This document shows positions 34,079-43,077 of a stretch of 64,000 bases of DNA, piece by piece. The stretch lies in the NCBI GenBank assembly GCA_934254585.1, contig CAKQLF010000003.1:62001-126000 (forward strand), written 5' to 3'. This DNA comes from an uncultured Alphaproteobacteria bacterium. GTDB lineage: Bacteria > Pseudomonadota > Alphaproteobacteria > RF32 > CAG-239. How positions within the stretch are numbered: position 1 is the stretch's first letter; each line of letters opens with the position of its first letter. The notes below the pieces were generated by a model that saw nothing but the letters and a program-made list of their open reading frames with translations, was not told where the DNA came from and ran no database searches. The translations under genes were made by a program, and so were the position numbers.

Positions 34079-34558
34079 TCAATATAAATGTTTGCAAAAA
34101 GCCAATATTTGTTGCAGAGCTTGGTGCGGTTGGTTTAGCTGTATTTTATTTTTGTCGATATAACAGCAATTATTTTTCTCATCATACAGACAATAAGGTG
34201 TCACAAATTTTTTTCCATATACGGGGCTGTCATCAATATGCACGCAAATATTTTCACGTTGACAATATTCCGCTTTGGCTTTGTTCCACAAATTATCGTC
34301 AACCTTAAACGAACCATCATCAAAAAAAGCTATTTGGTGTCTTTGTTCGTAATAATCATAAATGCACCATAATTTAGTATAAGGAATTTGATATTGATTC
34401 AGATAAGACAAAATTGTTTCGCGCGGTCCGCCGCTGATAATATAAACTTCCAAATTGTTTTTCAGGGCTTCAAGCAAAAATAGCCTGAAAAAATCAGGTT
34501 TGACATTTATTACACCGTGAAAGTCTATGCCTATTTTAGTTTTAGTAAGTTGTTTCAT
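34079..34558 (-). CDS. HAD-like phosphatase family protein
   Basis: About 159 aa. The N-terminal motif is KIGIDFHGVI, a HAD motif I in which the second Asp of DxD is His; motif II is probably IISGG (Ser) and a late acidic motif HIDDSPVYG follows. The second Asp of motif I normally acts as acid/base in phosphatases, so activity may be altered. The ATG at 34558 (34576 is also possible) lies inside the end of the YhdP-like gene, so the two overlap by 17 bp and are probably coupled. Substrate unknown. Confidence 0.75.
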   Translation of the reverse strand: MKQLTKTKIGIDFHGVINVKPDFFRLFLLEALKNNLEVYIISGGPRETILSYLNQYQIPYTKLWCIYDYYEQRHQIAFFDDGSFKVDDNLWNKAKAEYCQRENICVHIDDSPVYGKKFVTPYCLYDEKNNCCYIDKNKIQLNQPHQALQQILAFCKHLY

Positions 34559-37500
34559 TTCCAAAGTTTTTTGCATACCATTCTTTCAAAGAGTTGGGGC
34601 TGAGCATAGATAAAGAGTTTATATCCACTTTGGCATTGTCGGCGTTGCCGTTAATTTTGTATGTTGCGGCAAAAATTGTTCCATCTTTGCTGGCGAGTAA
34701 ATTACCAACCACCGGAATTTTGCCCAAAAAGCGGTTAATGCTATAGGCCGGAGCAATTACACCGTGCATTTTTATGTCATCTGTGGCGCGGTTATAGGTG
34801 CCATCGGTGGTTATTCCCACAACGTTTCCTTCTGCCTTAGCCTGTTTCAGAGTTAAAATTTTATACTGATATTCAAAAGGGGCGTTAAAGTGAGTAAAGG
34901 TTAAGCCGTCTCCTTTTAACAAATCTAACATCCCCGTAAAAGAGGCAACACTCAACAATTTTGCCACCACTGGGGCGTTTTGAATACTAAAATCGCGTAC
35001 TTGCATATGACCGATAAATTTTTTATCTGCTTGGCGGCGAGCTTCAATTTTCATTGTTCCGCCAACCATATTATCATATAGCCTTAATACTTTAAGGGTA
35101 CTGCCGGCATTGTTACTGTCAATAGTTAAATAGTGTTCTTTATTGCCTTTAGGAATGTAATCGAGTTTCAATTTAATTGATTTATCAATACCATAGTTAC
35201 CAACCATATGCAATTCATCCATACCGATACCATAACGTATTTTTGCACTTCCGGCAAAATTTTGGATTGGGGTTGAATTGTTTGTCCATAAACGATTAAC
35301 CGTCATAAAAATATCGGTAGTATTGGCTTTTTCCAAGCCATCATCATCATTTTCCTGAACCGGTAATTGTTTGTTGTCTTTTTGACGTTTTTCTTTAACT
35401 TTCTCAAAAAATGTTGATAAATCATAGCTCAGGCCGGATATGTCGACTTTCAATTGCGGATTATTGCTGTCTGTAAGACTGACTTTGGCTCGCGCAGAAG
35501 TTTTAGGTCCTTTAATTTGATTAATATCAACCGATTTTACGCGTCCGCTTGGATACATACTCAACCCACCGGAAATATTAAATCCGGATTTCTGTAGATT
35601 TATGTTTTTAATCGCGGTTATTTTGTCTTTTTTAATTGTGACATCGGCACTGGCCGAAGCGTTTTGTTTCAGCTCTTTCACAAAACCGAGAAAAGCATAA
35701 TCAATAGCCGCGTTTTTCAAATCTGCTTTCAATTTTATGCTAATGTCGTTGTTTTGCTGCACTGTAATATCGGCGTCAACCAGAGCGTATCCTTCAATAT
35801 TCGGAGCTTGCAGAATGGCCCAGTCCAATCCCAAAGCCTTTTTAGCAGCGTCGTCAAACTTAAAGGAAATGTTACATTTGCTTTTATATTTTTTTTCGGC
35901 AAATTTTTCTTGAATATTCAATTGTATCGGTAAAGAATCGTAATTTGCTTCGCCGGTTAAACTCCACCCCGCCGAATTAACTTCTAAAAGCAGATTAGGA
36001 GAAGATAGGGTGTGATTTGGCACAAATTCCGTATTTGATACATCGTGCAAATCGGCTTTGACTTCAATTTTTATGTCTTTAGCGTCTAAATCCTGTTTCA
36101 GTTCAAAATCCAATTTTAACTGTACATCAACATTACCTTTAATACTTTTAGAATCTACACCCATTCCGGAGGCAATTTTTAACGGTGGATTGTTTATCAA
36201 ATTCAGGGCATCTGTAATGCTTGAATTTCCTATCAGATTAATTGAAATAAAGTTGTCTTCTTTATCTAAATCATAAATATTGACATTGCCGCCGGTTATA
36301 ATAACGCCATCGCTGACGCCTTTGTCCACATCAATTGAAATATTGTGCTGTGTAAACTTAGCTCGGCCGTAAACATTGTGAACTTCCGGCATTCCGTCTA
36401 AATAGTGCAGGTCGCCATCTTCCAAATCTGCAATTCCATCTAAACTGAGCAGACCGAAAGATTTTGTTTTATTGTCATATCCGAATTTAAAGGCAAATAG
36501 AGCGTTTTTAGCCATACCGGAGGTTAAACCGTCTTTACACCATTGCCACGCCGGCTCAGCCAAATATCTTGGCCAAAAACGCGAAAGATATTCTAAAGAA
36601 AATTCATCAATTTCTGCCTTAAATTCCGCTGTTACGCCTTCAAGCGAATGTTCCAGATAATAGTTCTCCAAGCCGTTGGCCTGAAAACTGATTTTGGCTG
36701 TCTGCCCCCCCATTTTGAAGTCGGCATTATTTATTTTCAGTTCATCAAAACCTCCGCTGAGTTCTCCGGTCAACATAACTTCATCAATTTCGTAGTTATA
36801 TTTTTCATCTTTATCAAATGCAATATATCCGTGTCCGCCATCAAGTTCAAAGTTAATTTTTTGCAGCGCATCGCTTAAATAAGCGGCGGCGTTTTCCGGA
36901 TGTTGTAAAATTTCGGACAAATTAACAATGGTGTCAATTTTCCCGTTTACCGGAACATCAATGTTCAAAGCTGATAACGGAGTGTCTCCAACATTTTTAG
37001 AGTCTAAACCTTTGAGTATATCCGACAAGATTAAATCGGAAAAATAAACTTCCAAATCAAGTTTATCATTTGTGGCGTGATATTCGCTTTCAAAACCGAC
37101 CGAAGCTATTTGTTCGTTCAAATTTACCAGAGCGTCGGCGTTAAGTTCCAAATTAACCAAATTACGGCTAAACTCAAAATTCAAGTCCGACAGCATCCAT
37201 TTTCGCCCGAGATTAACTTCGTGAAACTCAACTTCAGCACCTTTAATGGTAATATTATTCACATAGCTTTCGGGATAAATTTTCTCTTCCGAATTATAAT
37301 TGTTTAGAAATTCCTTTAGTTTTTCCACATAAAAGGTGAGTTTTCGTTTATTTACTTCATTAATATTTTCTTTTTCCACCCCATAGTCGGCAAAAATATA
37401 AACCGTAGGATTTTCTATGCTGACATCGCTTGGAGCAATAATGCCTTTAAGCAGAGCCCGCAAACTGAAAGAAAGATATAACTTAGGCGCGCTTATTGAA

Positions 37501-37775
37501 AAATTTCCGTCTTTTTTCTTTAAGTTAATATCCTCTGCCGTAATGCGTAAAGGTTGAATCGAGCGTACAAGCTCCAAATTCACATTACCTAAACCAACGC
37601 TGTAATCACTTTCATCATAATTAAGAGCCTGAATGATGTAAGGTTTCAAATATGGCACGGAAACCGGCCCTTTATACAGTGTCCACATAAACAGCAGCAA
37701 CACCACAAACATACCAACCATAAAAAAATTTAAGGTTTTGCGTAAAAAATATAATTGTGGCGATAATTTTTTCAT
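34542..37775 (-). CDS. AsmA/YhdP-like envelope protein (DUF3971/AsmA-like C-terminal region)
   Basis: A 1077-aa protein with one N-terminal membrane helix (FFMVGMFVVLLLFMWTLYKG) and a very long beta-rich periplasmic part. YhdP and related AsmA-clan proteins form hydrophobic grooves that carry phospholipids between the membranes. The pattern of many short amphipathic strands and a C-terminal segment with IAPAYSINRFLGKIPVVGNLL (typical of AsmA-like ends) supports the assignment; family members are 1000-1300 aa. It lies downstream of prfB (15 bp) and overlaps the HAD gene. Confidence 0.85.
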   Translation of the reverse strand: MKKLSPQLYFLRKTLNFFMVGMFVVLLLFMWTLYKGPVSVPYLKPYIIQALNYDESDYSVGLGNVNLELVRSIQPLRITAEDINLKKKDGNFSISAPKLYLSFSLRALLKGIIAPSDVSIENPTVYIFADYGVEKENINEVNKRKLTFYVEKLKEFLNNYNSEEKIYPESYVNNITIKGAEVEFHEVNLGRKWMLSDLNFEFSRNLVNLELNADALVNLNEQIASVGFESEYHATNDKLDLEVYFSDLILSDILKGLDSKNVGDTPLSALNIDVPVNGKIDTIVNLSEILQHPENAAAYLSDALQKINFELDGGHGYIAFDKDEKYNYEIDEVMLTGELSGGFDELKINNADFKMGGQTAKISFQANGLENYYLEHSLEGVTAEFKAEIDEFSLEYLSRFWPRYLAEPAWQWCKDGLTSGMAKNALFAFKFGYDNKTKSFGLLSLDGIADLEDGDLHYLDGMPEVHNVYGRAKFTQHNISIDVDKGVSDGVIITGGNVNIYDLDKEDNFISINLIGNSSITDALNLINNPPLKIASGMGVDSKSIKGNVDVQLKLDFELKQDLDAKDIKIEVKADLHDVSNTEFVPNHTLSSPNLLLEVNSAGWSLTGEANYDSLPIQLNIQEKFAEKKYKSKCNISFKFDDAAKKALGLDWAILQAPNIEGYALVDADITVQQNNDISIKLKADLKNAAIDYAFLGFVKELKQNASASADVTIKKDKITAIKNINLQKSGFNISGGLSMYPSGRVKSVDINQIKGPKTSARAKVSLTDSNNPQLKVDISGLSYDLSTFFEKVKEKRQKDNKQLPVQENDDDGLEKANTTDIFMTVNRLWTNNSTPIQNFAGSAKIRYGIGMDELHMVGNYGIDKSIKLKLDYIPKGNKEHYLTIDSNNAGSTLKVLRLYDNMVGGTMKIEARRQADKKFIGHMQVRDFSIQNAPVVAKLLSVASFTGMLDLLKGDGLTFTHFNAPFEYQYKILTLKQAKAEGNVVGITTDGTYNRATDDIKMHGVIAPAYSINRFLGKIPVVGNLLASKDGTIFAATYKINGNADNAKVDINSLSMLSPNSLKEWYAKNFGNETTY

Positions 37776-37790
37776 TAACTTTTCCCAAAA

Positions 37791-38907
37791 TCAGACCAAC
37801 GGATTTTCACTTTGTATTTTTTGCGCCAGTGCCGCCGACAAGAACAAATCAATGTCACCGTCCAAAACGCCTTTAATATCAGAGGATTCGGCGTTGGTGC
37901 GTAAATCTTTTATCAAGCGGTATGGTTGTAAAACATAGGAGCGGATTTGATATCCCCAACCATTGTCCCCCTGATTATCACGCACTTCTTGAGCTTTATC
38001 GGCACGCTTTTGCATTTCTCTTTCATATAAGCGCGCTCTAAGCATTTTCCAACAATTGTCGCGGTTTTGAAATTGCGAACGTTGAGTTTGGCTTGAAACC
38101 ACAATTCCTGTAGGAATATGCGTGATTCGCACGGCGGAGTCTGTTTTGTTAATATGTTGTCCGCCGGCACCGGAGGCACGATAAGTGTCAATACGGCAGT
38201 CGGATTCGTTAATTTCTATTTGAATATTATCATCAATAACCGGATAAATTCCGATGGAGGCAAAGCTTGTATGGCGTCTTGCCGCGCTGTCAAACGGCGA
38301 AATGCGCACCAATCTGTGAACGCCGCTTTCCGATTTCAGCCAACCATAGGCGTTGTGTCCGCTGATTTTAATGGTGGCAGATTTTATTCCGGCAACATCG
38401 CCTTCGGTTTCTTCAATATATTCAACTTTATAATGATGTGTTTCCGCCCAACGAATATACATTCTGAGCAGCATTTGCGCCCAGTCCATAGCTTCGGTTC
38501 CACCGCTGCCGGCGTGCACTTCCAAATAAGTGTCGTTTCCATCGGCCTCGCCGGAAAGCAAAGCCTCCAATTCAGCGTGTTTAACCGATTTTTGCAAATT
38601 ATCCAAATTTGTTTGCAGCTCAGCAAGCATTGCTTCATCATTTTCACTTTCGGCAAACTCAATCATTTCCGCATAATCATCAAGTGTTTGTACATAGCCG
38701 TCATAGGCATCTAAAGACGCTTCAAGCGTATTTTTTTCACTCATCAATTTTTGGGCTTTTTCTTGATTTTCCCAAAGATTCGGATCGGCTGATAAGGCTT
38801 CTAATTCTTCACGGCGTTGAACAGCGTTGTCATAGTCAAAGAGACCTCCTCAGCAATGCTAATGATTGCTTAATTTCGGTAATGATATTATAAAATTCTG
38901 CCCGCAT
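37791..38907 (-). CDS. prfB: Peptide chain release factor 2, programmed +1 frameshift
   Basis: RF2 of about 371 aa terminates at UGA and UAA. The coding sequence is in two frames: 23 codons from the ATG at 38907 to CTT (38841-38839), then, after skipping one base, codons from 38837 to the stop at 37791. The product has the anticodon-like SPF tripeptide (RISPFDSAARRH) and the catalytic GGQ (RASGAGGQHINKTD). GGAGGAG precedes the start, whose ATG overlaps the PBP1A stop (TAATG). Taking only the long frame from 38747 would miss the first 50 or so residues. Confidence 0.97.
38836..38855 (-). promoter_or_regulatory. prfB programmed frameshift site
   Basis: Minus strand reads AGGAGG, T, CTC-TTT-GAC in the shifted frame, or AGG AGG TCT CTT TGA C in the first frame. 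The internal Shine-Dalgarno, the slippery CTT and the in-frame TGA followed by C match the classical RF2 autoregulatory site. Confidence 0.95.
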
Positions 38908-41321
38908 TAATATTCTCCTCCCATTTGAACGGAACTGTCGTCATTTTCCGGACCGGCAATACTTTCATCTCCATCGCCGATAACCCGCTGTTTGTTATTA
39001 AATTCAAAATCAGGTTTAAGTGCCTCAATAATCACCGTCGAGTCGCTTGGAGAAGAAGGCTTTCCGGTTTGCGGATTTACTCTGACTAACTTGATGCCTT
39101 CCGGAATACGGAAATTTGTGTCCGGAGAATTTTTCAAAGCTTCGGCCATAAAATCATAAAAAATAGGCAAAGCCGCTCTGGCTCCGGTTTCCGAACGCCC
39201 TAAACTTATCGGTTCGTCATAGCCCACATAAACACCGGCCACCAAATCAGGAGTAAAGCCGACAAACCAAGCGTCTTTGGTTTCATTGGTGGTTCCGGTT
39301 TTTCCGGCAACGTGACGATGCAACCCGTTCAAACGCGCTCCGGTTCCGCGGGTGGCAACGCCTTCCAAAATAGAGGTCATTTGATAAGCCGACAGAGGGT
39401 CTACCACTTGTTCGCGAACTACTTTGAAGTCCGGAGCAGGTTGATTTTCCCATTTAGCGGCGTGACAGTCAGGACACGGAGTTTGTTCGTGACGATAAAT
39501 CGTATGTCCTTTACGGTCTTGAATACGTTCAATCATATATGGAGGCACCTTCTTTCCGCCGTTGACAATAACGGCATAGGCGGCAACCATACTGATAACT
39601 CGGGTGTCAGCCGCTCCTAAAGAAGAGGAAAGATATGGTGCCAAATGGTCGTTAACTCCGATACGCTTAGACATTTCAACGATTTTATCCATACCGATAT
39701 CTTGAGCCAAACGTACTGTCATTAGGTTTTTAGATAATTCCACTCCGCGGCGCAAAGTCATTAAGCCATAAAATTTTTTAGAAAAGTTTACCGGTTTCCA
39801 TTTTGGCATACCAACACCTTGATCCAACACAAAAGGAGCGTCCAAAATCAAATCTGTAGGAGAATATCCAAGTTCCAACGCTGTCAAATAAACAAAAGGC
39901 TTGAATGTCGAGCCTGTCTGTCGATAGGCTTGAGTTGCGCGGTTAAACTGTGATTTAGCAAAAGAAAAACCTCCGACCAAGGCCAAAACTTTGCCGGTAT
40001 GCGGGTCCATAACCGCCATACCGCCTTCCACTTCGGGAATTTGGCGCAAATTATATTGTTCTTGTTTGTTGTCGGCAACTTTTTCCGCATATATCACATC
40101 GCCTTTTTGCAAAACTTGTTCGACCGATGTCGGAACCGGTCCCAAATTTTTACCCTTTTCGGCAAAACGAGCCCAATTCAGCAAGGTCAAAGGAATTATA
40201 CCATTTTTACCGGATGCGGTTTCTATTTCGGCTTTATCCTTGGCCACCTTCAAAACCACGGCCTTTTCCCAGGTATCTTCTGCTCCACCCACAAGTTTTG
40301 CCTCTTGCAGGCTTTTTTTATAATTTTCATCAATCTTAATTTTTGCGGTGGCTCCGCGCCAACCGTGCCGACGGTCATATTCAATTAAACCCTTGCGCAG
40401 TGCTTTAGTGGCTATTTCCTGTAAACGCGGGTCAATAGTGGTGCGGACAATCAGACCACCTTGATACAGTGCTTCGTCACCAAAATTACGACTGATGGTA
40501 CGGCGCACTTCTTCGCTGTAATATTCCGTGTCTTTTAAGAAACCGCTTTTGCGTTCAACAACAGTCAACGGACGTTTTTTAGCTTCTTCGGCTTCTTTTT
40601 CATCAGCATAACCGTCTTCAACCATACGGGAAATCACCCAGTTTCGACGAGCGACGGCGGCATCATATTTTGTTTTGGGATTATAGTTGTTAGGACCTTT
40701 AGGCAACGCCGCTAAATAGGCAATTTCATCAAGCGTCAAATCATCAAGCGACTTACCAAAATAGTTCATTGCAGCAGCAGCCACGCCATAAGCGCGGTTA
40801 CCTAAATAAATTTCATTAAGATAAAGTTCCAAAATATGTTCTTTGGAAAAAGCCTTGTCAATGCGTCTGGCTAAAATAGCTTCCTTAATTTTACGCGTAT
40901 AAGAGAGTTCGGAGCTCAGCAAAAAATTTTTAGCCACTTGTTGCGTAATTGTTGAAGCACCGGCAGGGCGTCTGCCTGTTCCGATTTTTTTCAGGTTACC
41001 GATAACAGCGCGGACAATGCCTAAATAATCAATGCCGGAGTGGGTATAGAAATGTTTATCTTCTGCGGCTATAAAGGCGTGCTTAACTTTATCGGGAATT
41101 TTTTCAATTGGCACGAATAAGCGTTTTTCGGCGGCATATTCCATCATAACTTGACCATCACCCGCAAAAAGACGGGTGGTTACCGGCGGTTCATAGGTTT
41201 CCAATTGGCGGTAGTCCGGAATAGTTATATTTATTTTGGTAATGCCATAAGTAATGCCTATTACCAAAACAATTAGAAAAAACAAAGCCATACTGGCCAA
41301 ATAAGATAAAATTCTCAGCAT
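38907..41321 (-). CDS. mrcA: Penicillin-binding protein 1A
   Basis: A bifunctional peptidoglycan synthase of about 804 aa. N-terminal membrane helix (ASMALFFLIVLVIGITYG); glycosyltransferase motifs EDKHFYTHSGID, RPAGASTITQQVAKN and RKIKEAILARRID; transpeptidase motifs TGSTFKPF (Ser-x-x-Lys) and KTGTTNETKD. I prefer the ATG at 41321, which has GTGGGA upstream, to the TTG at 41339. It stands upstream of prfB and is coupled to it by TAATG. The amidase gene lies about 90 bp upstream on the same strand. Confidence 0.96.
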   Translation of the reverse strand: MLRILSYLASMALFFLIVLVIGITYGITKINITIPDYRQLETYEPPVTTRLFAGDGQVMMEYAAEKRLFVPIEKIPDKVKHAFIAAEDKHFYTHSGIDYLGIVRAVIGNLKKIGTGRRPAGASTITQQVAKNFLLSSELSYTRKIKEAILARRIDKAFSKEHILELYLNEIYLGNRAYGVAAAAMNYFGKSLDDLTLDEIAYLAALPKGPNNYNPKTKYDAAVARRNWVISRMVEDGYADEKEAEEAKKRPLTVVERKSGFLKDTEYYSEEVRRTISRNFGDEALYQGGLIVRTTIDPRLQEIATKALRKGLIEYDRRHGWRGATAKIKIDENYKKSLQEAKLVGGAEDTWEKAVVLKVAKDKAEIETASGKNGIIPLTLLNWARFAEKGKNLGPVPTSVEQVLQKGDVIYAEKVADNKQEQYNLRQIPEVEGGMAVMDPHTGKVLALVGGFSFAKSQFNRATQAYRQTGSTFKPFVYLTALELGYSPTDLILDAPFVLDQGVGMPKWKPVNFSKKFYGLMTLRRGVELSKNLMTVRLAQDIGMDKIVEMSKRIGVNDHLAPYLSSSLGAADTRVISMVAAYAVIVNGGKKVPPYMIERIQDRKGHTIYRHEQTPCPDCHAAKWENQPAPDFKVVREQVVDPLSAYQMTSILEGVATRGTGARLNGLHRHVAGKTGTTNETKDAWFVGFTPDLVAGVYVGYDEPISLGRSETGARAALPIFYDFMAEALKNSPDTNFRIPEGIKLVRVNPQTGKPSSPSDSTVIIEALKPDFEFNNKQRVIGDGDESIAGPENDDSSVQMGGEY

Positions 41322-41414
41322 TTGTTCCCACTTACGCAAGTTAAAAATTTATTGAAAATTTATAACAATCTTAAAAAAAAGCAATAAAAATATCTAAGTT
41401 TGCCGCAAATTATC

Positions 41415-42656
41415 TTAGTTTGAAGCAATTTCCGGATCGTTAAAATATTTATCAATGGCATCTGCCGCAGAATTAGCGAGTTTTCGGCGATATCCTGAAG
41501 TTTTTAAGTTAGCTTCTTCAGTTCGGTTGGAAAGATAGCCCATTTCCAACAGTGCGGAAGGTATGTCAGGAGCTTTTAACACGGCAAAACCGGCAAAACG
41601 ATGGGTATTTTTAACCAGTTTAACATTTTTAGCCATTTCTTTTACCAGATAAGTGGCGTATTTAGATGATTTGTTGCGGCTGTCGGTTTGAGATAAAGAA
41701 ATCAGAATGTCGTTTACTTCTTTAGTGTTGCCGCCCAAATCAACTCCGCCGATAATGTCTGCTTTGTTTTCGCGTTCTGCCAAGGCGGCGGCTTCGGCGT
41801 CGGAAGCTTTGTCCGAAAGTGTATAAACCGAAAGTCCCGAGGCGGAACGATTTTGCGCGCTATCGGCGTGTAGTGACATAAATAAGTCGGCCTTATATTT
41901 TTGGGCTATTTTAATTCGCTGTCTTAAAGGAATAAAGATATCTGTGTCACGAGTTAAATAAACGGTGTACCCTTTTTTGCGCAAAATTTCACGCAGTTCT
42001 TTTCCCATTGCCAAAGTGATGTTCTTTTCATAGGTTTTGCCATAAGCTCCGATGGCTCCGGGGTCTTTCCCGCCGTGACCGGGGTCCAAAACAATAATAT
42101 GTTTACGTTTTGCGGCTTTGCCGGTTGTGTTGCTGCTCTGAGTGTTAAAACTAAACCAACTGTCATTATCTTTATTTTCTTGCGGCGAGAATTTAGTGTC
42201 GTTTGTAACAACTTTTTTTCCGGTAATACTATTCTTAAACTCTTGAGCAGAGGCTAGTTTGACATCTACAACAAAACGCCAGGGTTTTCCGCTTTGCGGT
42301 TGCAGCGTGAAAGCTTTTTTTATTACCATCGGACGCGCCAATTCCAAGACTACACGTTTGTTGTTGCCGTCAAGTTTGCCAATTCTGGTTTTGGAAATTA
42401 GTTGATTGTTGGTTGCCGTGAATACTTTATTTATGTTTGTATTATCCAAATCAATAACCATTCGCTTTGGGTTATCGAGCAGAAATACCCGATAATTCAC
42501 GCTGTTGTTCATATCAAAAACAATGCGTACTCCGTCGGACTGGTTGCCGATGCGAAAATCATTAACGTTTACAAGTGCAAACGCCGTTTGAGCGGATAAC
42601 ATAATTCCGAAAAATGCCGCAAACGCATATTTGATTCTTTTCACAAATTCAAACAT
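41415..42656 (-). CDS. amiC: N-acetylmuramoyl-L-alanine amidase with AMIN domain
   Basis: About 413 aa, exported by a signal peptide (YAFAAFFGIMLSAQTAFA). The AMIN domain at residues about 30-130 targets peptidoglycan. The Amidase_3 domain has VLDPGHGGKDPGA (zinc His), an Asp/Glu-rich loop KTYEKNITLAMG, SLHADSA and LLEMGYLSN with the catalytic Glu. It splits septal peptidoglycan, as AmiA/B/C do in other proteobacteria. The ATG at 42656 is preceded by AGGT at good distance. The EnvC-like protein encoded at 61470-62720 is the likely activator. Confidence 0.93.
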   Translation of the reverse strand: MFEFVKRIKYAFAAFFGIMLSAQTAFALVNVNDFRIGNQSDGVRIVFDMNNSVNYRVFLLDNPKRMVIDLDNTNINKVFTATNNQLISKTRIGKLDGNNKRVVLELARPMVIKKAFTLQPQSGKPWRFVVDVKLASAQEFKNSITGKKVVTNDTKFSPQENKDNDSWFSFNTQSSNTTGKAAKRKHIIVLDPGHGGKDPGAIGAYGKTYEKNITLAMGKELREILRKKGYTVYLTRDTDIFIPLRQRIKIAQKYKADLFMSLHADSAQNRSASGLSVYTLSDKASDAEAAALAERENKADIIGGVDLGGNTKEVNDILISLSQTDSRNKSSKYATYLVKEMAKNVKLVKNTHRFAGFAVLKAPDIPSALLEMGYLSNRTEEANLKTSGYRRKLANSAADAIDKYFNDPEIASN

Positions 42657-42680
42657 TGATATTTTACCTAAAATACACAT

Positions 42681-43077
42681 AATCTGCCGAAAGTATAAAA
42701 TTTACTTATTACCAATCTGTTAAAATTTGTAAATTTTTTGGCCAAACTTAAAAAAATATATTGTTTTTTTTATTTTATTTATTATGCTGTTCTATGTTTT
42801 CCGGTTGAAAACGATTTTAATTTGAGGGTTTTTTTGTAGACATAAAAATCGTTTTTAACAGCGACGGAAGCAAAAAGTTTGGGTTAGATAACAACTTTTG
42901 CCTTGTTTTTAATAAGTAAGAAGAATAAGGAAAAACAAAGCAAAAGATAAAGGCAAAACAACAAACGTCATTATGTGACGCGCCTCGTGCGTTGTTTTTT
43001 GCGTTTGATTTTAAAGTGTTTTTGTTTGTCAAACCCGTGGATAAACGGCTTAAAAAGCCACGTTAAGGGATTGTAAA
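42681..43077 (+). other. Long 5' leader and promoter region of the RNase E/G gene
   Basis: About 400 bp without a gene, T-rich near 42720-42800. From about 42880 it contains purine-rich and Lys-like AAG/AAA tracts on the plus strand, and near 42970 a GTGACGCGCC/GCGCCTCGTGC stretch that could form a hairpin. RNase E genes often have long autoregulatory leaders, so this may be one; there is no motif that proves it. Confidence 0.4.

Noticed and set aside
38836..38838. Premature TGA making prfB look like a broken gene
   Set aside because: It is the normal programmed frameshift site with Shine-Dalgarno-like AGGAGG and slippery CTT.
42817..43032. 71-codon minus-strand frame in the RNase E/G leader
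   Set aside because: Composition is odd (Ser/Asn/Lys/Phe runs), and it lies across the promoter and leader region without a ribosome binding site.
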